This document shows, piece by piece, positions 58,978-64,000 of a stretch of 64,000 nt of DNA. The DNA comes from Akkermansiaceae bacterium. GTDB lineage: Bacteria > Verrucomicrobiota > Verrucomicrobiia > Verrucomicrobiales > Akkermansiaceae. How positions within the stretch are numbered: position 1 is the stretch's first letter; each line of letters begins with the position of its first letter. Made by a program: the position numbers and the translations under genes. Location: the NCBI GenBank assembly GCA_029866215.1, contig JARWZU010000011.1, positions 62,001-126,000 of the forward strand. Reading direction: 5' to 3'. Under the pieces are notes generated by a model. It did no database searches. It worked only from the letters and a program-made list of their open reading frames with translations, and was not told the DNA's origin.

Positions 58978-59586
58978 ATGTCAGCTAAGACTTTCACCGC
59001 AGAAGACGCTCAAGCCGCCAACCTCGTGTTGGTAGGTGCTGAGAAAGGTCGCCAAGCCGTTCACGATCTCGTGATCGCCTACCGCGCCAACCGCCGCACC
59101 GGCTCCGCATGCACGAAAACCCGTGGCGAGGTTTCCGGTAACAACCGTAAGATATATAAGCAAAAAGGCACTGGCGGCGCACGCCACGGCGACAAACGCG
59201 CTCCGATCTTCGTCGGTGGTGGTGTTGTTTTCGGCCCACGCCCAAGAGATTATTCCAAGAAGGTGACCAAGACTGTCCGCAAGCTCGCGCTTCGTCGCAC
59301 CCTTGGTGACTTGGTTCGTGCTGAAAAAATCAAGTCCGTAGAGAGCTTTTCCGTGGCCGATGGAAAGACAAAGTCTTTCATTGCCGCCCTCGATGCGCTC
59401 GTCAACCCTGGCAAAATCCTGGTGGTTGCCAACCACTTCGACGATTCCACCTACTTAGCCGGCCGCAATGTCGCTTGGGTTCAGTTGGTGAATGCCTCCG
59501 ACGTTAACGTCGAACAACTCCTCCTCGCCAACAGTGTCATCCTCGTGGGTGATGCCGTTCAAACTCTTGCAGCTCGTACTGCCTGA
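58978..59586 (+). CDS. rplD: 50S ribosomal protein L4
   Basis: '[61 protein letters not shown]'. Confidence 0.97.
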   Translation: MSAKTFTAEDAQAANLVLVGAEKGRQAVHDLVIAYRANRRTGSACTKTRGEVSGNNRKIYKQKGTGGARHGDKRAPIFVGGGVVFGPRPRDYSKKVTKTVRKLALRRTLGDLVRAEKIKSVESFSVADGKTKSFIAALDALVNPGKILVVANHFDDSTYLAGRNVAWVQLVNASDVNVEQLLLANSVILVGDAVQTLAARTA

Positions 59587-59609
59587 ACCCCGGACCTAAT
59601 ACCGAGATT

Positions 59610-59894
59610 ATGAAAGACATTTACCAGGTCATTAAAAACGTCCGACTCTCCGAAAAAGCAACCTTGCTTCAAGAGACAAATAACGAGATCACTCTCGAAG
59701 TTGACCGCAAGGCCAACAAACTCGAGATCAAACAAGCCGTTGAACAGCTCTTCGGAAAAACTGTCTTGGCCGTCCGCACTGCCAACTATGACGGTAAACT
59801 CCGCCGCCAACGACGCGCCGATGCCGGTCGCACTAACCACTGGAAGAAAGCCATCGTTCGCCTCAAGGAAGGTGAATCTCTCGACCTCGTCTGA
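59610..59894 (+). CDS. rplW: 50S ribosomal protein L23
   Basis: 'VIKNVRLSEKATLLQETNNEITLEVDRKANKLEIKQAVEQLFGKTVLAVRT'. Confidence 0.96.
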   Translation: MKDIYQVIKNVRLSEKATLLQETNNEITLEVDRKANKLEIKQAVEQLFGKTVLAVRTANYDGKLRRQRRADAGRTNHWKKAIVRLKEGESLDLV

Positions 59895-59942
59895 GTGATC
59901 CATCCGTTGTTCCCAACGTAATAAACTAACGTTCAGATTGCC

Positions 59943-60788
59943 ATGCCCCTGAAAAATTTCAAGCCAATCACTCCATCTGCCCGCTACAAGAGTCTTCCGT
60001 CCTTCGACGAGATTACCAAGAGCAAGCCTGAGAAGAGTCTTCTCACTCCACTCAAGCGCAGTGGTGGTCGTAATAACACCGGCCGCATCACCTGCCGTCA
60101 CATCGGTGGTGGTCACAAGCGTCACTACCGTCTGATCGATTTCAAGCGCGGCAAGCACGATGCTCCTGCAACCGTCGTTGGTATCGAGTACGATCCAAAC
60201 CGCACCTGCCGCATCGCGCTCATCCAATATGCCGACGGACAAAAGTCTTACATCCTTGCACCGCTTGGTCTTGAGGTTGGGAGCACAGTCGTCGCTGGCG
60301 AGAATGTTGCACCGAAGACGGGAAATGCCATGCCTCTCAGCGCTGTTCCACTTGGTACTTCGATTCATAACATCGAGTTGATCCCAGGTAATGGCGGCAA
60401 GGTCGCACGTGCCGCGGGCCAGCTCGCCGTCCTTTCCAACCGCGATGGTGGTTGGGCGCTCGTGAAAATGCCTTCAGGTGAGATTCGCCGATTCAATGAT
60501 CGTTGTTTCTGTACGATCGGGCAGGTCGGAAATCGTGACCACATGAACGAAACCTCAGGCAAAGCCGGCCGCACTCGCTGGCAGGGTGTCCGCCCAACCG
60601 TCCGTGGTATGACGATGAACCCAGTCGATCACCCCAACGGCGGTGGTGAAGGTAAGTCGAAGTCCGGTGGTGGTCGTCAGCACCTCACGAGCCCATGGGG
60701 CCACGCGAAGGGTCAAAAGACCCGCAACAAGCGCAAGCCAACCAGTGTGTTCATTGTCGAGTCTCGCCACAAGGCGAAGAAGAAGTAA
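59943..60788 (+). CDS. rplB: 50S ribosomal protein L2
   Basis: '[32 protein letters not shown]...[25 protein letters not shown]'. Confidence 0.98.
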   Translation: MPLKNFKPITPSARYKSLPSFDEITKSKPEKSLLTPLKRSGGRNNTGRITCRHIGGGHKRHYRLIDFKRGKHDAPATVVGIEYDPNRTCRIALIQYADGQKSYILAPLGLEVGSTVVAGENVAPKTGNAMPLSAVPLGTSIHNIELIPGNGGKVARAAGQLAVLSNRDGGWALVKMPSGEIRRFNDRCFCTIGQVGNRDHMNETSGKAGRTRWQGVRPTVRGMTMNPVDHPNGGGEGKSKSGGGRQHLTSPWGHAKGQKTRNKRKPTSVFIVESRHKAKKK

Positions 60789-60822
60789 TCCCATTTCTTG
60801 AACCATTCAACTTACTGATTTC

Positions 60823-61095
60823 ATGCCACGCTCACTAAAAAAAGGCCCATTCGTCGACCAAAAGCTTCTTGCGAAGATCGATGCTGTTGCCGACGCCGGA
60901 TCCGACCGCAAGCCCATCAAAACATGGAGCCGCAAGTCGATGATCACTCCAGACTTCGTCAGCCACAACTTTGCAGTACACAACGGCAAGACGTTCGTGC
61001 CGGTGTACGTCACGGAAAATATGGTTGGCCATAAGCTTGGCGAATTCGCACCGACCCGGATTTTCCGGACTCACGGTGGTATCGGCAAGAAGTAA
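60823..61095 (+). CDS. rpsS: 30S ribosomal protein S19
   Basis: '[20 protein letters not shown]...[48 protein letters not shown]'. Confidence 0.98.
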   Translation: MPRSLKKGPFVDQKLLAKIDAVADAGSDRKPIKTWSRKSMITPDFVSHNFAVHNGKTFVPVYVTENMVGHKLGEFAPTRIFRTHGGIGKK

Positions 61096-61121
61096 ACCTT
61101 TTAGGCGTCATCCTCGTATCC

Positions 61122-61847
61122 ATGTCCTCGACATTCCATTTCAAAGCAGTTGCCACGGCCCTTGGGTTTATGGCCGTCGCGGAGATGTGTGTCGGAGAGG
61201 TGCCAACCGCTGCACAATACCAGGACCGGATTGTTGCGCTCGAGACCCAGAATCAAACACTGCAACGCAGCTTGGTTGAGGCAAATCGGGGCGAGAAGCA
61301 AGCTTCTGAGCAATTGGCTCAGGTCCGTGAGCGCCTTGAAGCTCTTGGGAAAAATCTTCTCGATGGTGGTGACGATCGGCTCATCCATGCTGCAGCTGAC
61401 CTGCAGTTGGCAAATGAGAAAGCTTCAAGTCTCGAGCACTCGGCGATGAACCTGACTTCGGCCATCACCGATTACCTGCATCAGGCAGTGGTTTCTGACC
61501 CCGCTGCAAGAATTCGTGTAGAAACTTCTCTCAGAGAGCTTGACGCTGTCCTTGGACTGCGTCAAAAGCCTCTCCCCGATGTTCACGCCGGCTCGCTCCA
61601 GCAAGCTCGGATTGTGAGTCTCGATCAGGAAAGCGGAATGATGGTTTTGAATCTTGGTGAAACCCAAGGTGCCAAAATTGGAATGACGTTCACTCTCACC
61701 CGTGGGCAGCAGCCTTACGGTAAAGCCATTCTCGCTGATGTCCGCAAGGGCGTCAGTGGTGCCTTTGTCGAAAACCTCGACAACGTCGCCGAATCCCCAC
61801 GCACAGGCGATCTCGCCAATCTCGAAACACAAGCATCCGCTCAGTAA
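61122..61847 (+). CDS. Secreted coiled-coil hypothetical protein inserted in the S10 operon
   Basis: 241-aa ORF, N-terminal signal-like segment, coiled coil 'ALETQNQTLQRSLVEANRGEKQASEQLAQVRERLEAL', C-terminal beta domain 'ARIVSLDQESGMMVLNLGETQGAKIGMTFTLTRGQQPYGKAILADVRKGVSGAFV'. Confidence 0.9.
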   Translation: MSSTFHFKAVATALGFMAVAEMCVGEVPTAAQYQDRIVALETQNQTLQRSLVEANRGEKQASEQLAQVRERLEALGKNLLDGGDDRLIHAAADLQLANEKASSLEHSAMNLTSAITDYLHQAVVSDPAARIRVETSLRELDAVLGLRQKPLPDVHAGSLQQARIVSLDQESGMMVLNLGETQGAKIGMTFTLTRGQQPYGKAILADVRKGVSGAFVENLDNVAESPRTGDLANLETQASAQ

Positions 61848-61865
61848 TTATCCACGCCCGACGAC

Positions 61866-62291
61866 ATGGAAGTCAAAAGTACCACTAAATTTGTTCGCCT
61901 CTCGCCTAAAAAGGCGCGTGACGTCGCCCGCGAAATTCAAGGACTCGCAGTCTCAAGCGCCCTTGATATTCTTACCTTCACTCCGAAGAAGGCTGCCCAA
62001 TTGATTGGCAAGACTTTGAAGACCGCCATCGCGGATGCGGAAAATAATTTTTCCCTCGATGCCTCGTCCCTTGTGATCAAGGAGGCCGTCATCGGCGCGG
62101 GCCCAACGCTTCGTCGCTTCAAGCCACGCGCCAAGGGTTCAGCAGGTCCAATCCTCAAGCGTACCAGCCATATTTCGATCACACTCGTCGGCTCTGCCCC
62201 CGAGAAGAAAAAGAAGGTGGCCCGCAAGGCTGCCGCGAAAGCTGTAGAAGAAACTCCAGTGGCTGCCACCGCCGTTGAAGAACAAGCCTGA
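61866..62291 (+). CDS. rplV: 50S ribosomal protein L22 with Ala/Lys/Val-rich C-terminal tail
   Basis: 'KFVRLSPKKARDVAREIQGLAVSSALDILTFTPKKAAQLIGKTLKTAIADAENN'. Confidence 0.96.
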   Translation: MEVKSTTKFVRLSPKKARDVAREIQGLAVSSALDILTFTPKKAAQLIGKTLKTAIADAENNFSLDASSLVIKEAVIGAGPTLRRFKPRAKGSAGPILKRTSHISITLVGSAPEKKKKVARKAAAKAVEETPVAATAVEEQA

Positions 62292-62324
62292 ATTCATCTC
62301 TCTTAATCTCATCCTTCACCGAAC

Positions 62325-63059
62325 ATGGGCCAAAAAGTAAATCCGATCGCATTCCGTCTCGCCGTCAACAAAGACTGGCGCTCAAAGTGGTATGCCAGTG
62401 GTAAAGACTATACCGACAAACTCCACGAGGATCTCGCGATCCGTGGCTACCTGAAAAATAAGCTGGTGAACGCCGGTTTGGCGCGAGTCGTCATCGAACG
62501 CGCCTGGAACAGTGTGCGTGTGACACTCCACACCTCACGTCCCGGGCTGATCATCGGTCGCCAAGGCAAGGAAATCGAGGTGATGACCAAAGATATTTCC
62601 GGCCTCTGCAAGGGTGCCCAAGTCAAAATCGACATCATCGAAATTCGCAAGCCTGAGCTCGACGCCCAACTGGTCGCTGAGCAAATTGCCGTTCAACTTG
62701 AGCGCCGTATTAGTTTCCGCCGTGCGATGAAGCGTGCACTCCAGACCGCCATGGAATTCGGTGCCGAAGGAATTCGTCTCCGTTGTGCTGGCCGTCTTGG
62801 TGGCGCTGACATCGCCCGTGCTGAAGGATATCGCGAAGGCAAGGTGCCTCTCCAGACTCTCCGTGTTCCTCTCGACTACGGTTTTGCCGAAGCTCGTACC
62901 TTGTATGGCATCATCGGCATCAAGTGCTGGGTCAACAAGAAGGAAGACGACGGCACAGGCAAGCAGCCTCAAGGTCGTAATGATCGGGGAGACCGCGGTG
63001 ATCGTGGTGGCCGCGGCGGTGACCGTGGAGGTGATCGCCGTCCAAACAATCGCAACTGA
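62325..63059 (+). CDS. rpsC: 30S ribosomal protein S3 with RGG-like C-terminal tail
   Basis: 'MGQKVNPIAFRLAVNKDWRSKWYA...RVTLHTSRPGLIIGRQGKEIEVM'; tail 'GRNDRGDRGDRGGRGGDRGGDRRPNNRN'. Confidence 0.97.
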   Translation: MGQKVNPIAFRLAVNKDWRSKWYASGKDYTDKLHEDLAIRGYLKNKLVNAGLARVVIERAWNSVRVTLHTSRPGLIIGRQGKEIEVMTKDISGLCKGAQVKIDIIEIRKPELDAQLVAEQIAVQLERRISFRRAMKRALQTAMEFGAEGIRLRCAGRLGGADIARAEGYREGKVPLQTLRVPLDYGFAEARTLYGIIGIKCWVNKKEDDGTGKQPQGRNDRGDRGDRGGRGGDRGGDRRPNNRN

Positions 63060-63110
63060 TTTATTCATTTCACATATTTTAAACCACACTTTTCCTAGGA
63101 GGACCGAGTT

Positions 63111-63530
63111 ATGCCTTTGATGCCCAAACGAACCAAGTTCCGCAAGAGCCACCGCGGAAGCCGCTCTGGCAATGCCCAGCGTGGAACCACTGTTGCCTTC
63201 GGAGATTTCGGCCTGCAAACCCTTGATCGCGGATGGATGACCAACCGCCAGATCGAAGCTTGCCGGATCGCAATCAACCGCTCACTGAAACGGAAAGGAA
63301 AAGTCTGGATCCGGATTTTCCCACACAAGTCGATCACCTCACGACCACCTGAAACCCGGATGGGTAAAGGTAAAGGTGCTGTCGAAGGCTGGGTGGCCGT
63401 GATTCGTCCGGGCAACGTCCTCTTCGAAATCGGAGGTGTTCCTGAGTCTGCAGCCAAAGAAGCGATGCGCCTCGCATCCTATAAGCTCGGCATTCGCACC
63501 CGCCTCGTCACCCGCAATCCTCACGCCTGA
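63111..63530 (+). CDS. rplP: 50S ribosomal protein L16
   Basis: '[57 protein letters not shown]'. Confidence 0.98.
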   Translation: MPLMPKRTKFRKSHRGSRSGNAQRGTTVAFGDFGLQTLDRGWMTNRQIEACRIAINRSLKRKGKVWIRIFPHKSITSRPPETRMGKGKGAVEGWVAVIRPGNVLFEIGGVPESAAKEAMRLASYKLGIRTRLVTRNPHA

Positions 63531-63565
63531 TCTTCCCGATCTTCTCAACCTCATTTTTTTGAACC

Positions 63566-63766
63566 ATGGCAAAATCCAAAGCCAAATCCGCCAACGAGTT
63601 GTCTCCTACAGAGCTTGAAGTTCGCCTTCGCGAGCTCAAGCAGGAAGCACTCAATCTCCGTCTCCAGCGCGCCACCGGCACCTTGGAAAATCCTGCACGC
63701 ATTCGCCAAGTGCGTCGCGAAACTGCGCAAGTTCTTACGGCTGTGACCGCTAAGAAGAGTGTTTGA
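63566..63766 (+). CDS. rpmC: 50S ribosomal protein L29
   Basis: 'NELSPTELEVRLRELKQEALNLRLQRATGTLENPARIRQVRRETAQVLT'. Confidence 0.95.
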   Translation: MAKSKAKSANELSPTELEVRLRELKQEALNLRLQRATGTLENPARIRQVRRETAQVLTAVTAKKSV

Positions 63767-63799
63767 TCCGAGACCCTAACGCAATAACCTACCGATACC

Positions 63800-64000
63800 A
63801 TGAGCGAGACTCCCCAGGAAACAAAGATCCACATCCGTAAAACCCGCGTTGGCGTGGTCATTTCCAATAAAATGGATAAAACCCTCGTTGTTGAACACAT
63901 TGCCCGTGTTCCGCATCCCAAATTCAATAAAATCGTCAAACGTTCCAAGAAATACTACGTGCACGACGAAACCAACCAGGGGCAAATCGGCGATCGCGTA
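63800..64000 (+). CDS. rpsQ: 30S ribosomal protein S17, 3'-truncated by window end
   Basis: Read manually: [67 protein letters not shown]. Confidence 0.95.
   Translation, partial: MSETPQETKIHIRKTRVGVVISNKMDKTLVVEHIARVPHPKFNKIVKRSKKYYVHDETNQGQIGDRV

Noticed and set aside
59559-60368. 269-aa minus-strand ORF opposite rplW/rplB
   Set aside because: Antisense to conserved ribosomal protein genes.

Overview
The window is 64 kb of a GC-moderate bacterial chromosome. Gene content and protein style suggest Verrucomicrobiota (inference; no 16S rRNA is present). Housekeeping blocks: thyA-folA, nusA-infB-rbfA, cstA-like, pdxJ-acpS-hemB, a Gld-type ABC cluster with a DUF4340 gene, purD-pyrR-pyrB, efp, rplI, thiD, and the str/S10 ribosomal block from rpsL to a truncated rpsQ. 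There are two tRNAs (Arg-CCT and Leu-TAA). Accessory content: a glycan-degradation group (GH115-like, GH99/71-like, GH106-like, SASA esterase), two CsgG/LpoB-like genes beside repeat-rich DNA, and an envelope/stress cluster (WXXGXW protein plus two small membrane proteins, one absent from the ORF track). The most notable observations are: (1) a 21-bp, about 14-copy tandem array in a ~1 kb gene-poor gap, next to a pair of hairpins with identical loops; (2) a dynamin-like protein with a degraded GTP-binding site next to an Imm5-like orphan immunity gene; (3) a secreted coiled-coil gene inserted between rpsS and rplV; (4) a perfect intrinsic-terminator hairpin immediately before nusA; (5) a pseudopilin (GspG)-like segment inside a POT-family transporter; (6) a 33-bp inverted-repeat REP/MITE-like element. 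All family names come from reading the translations by eye; no database search was run.
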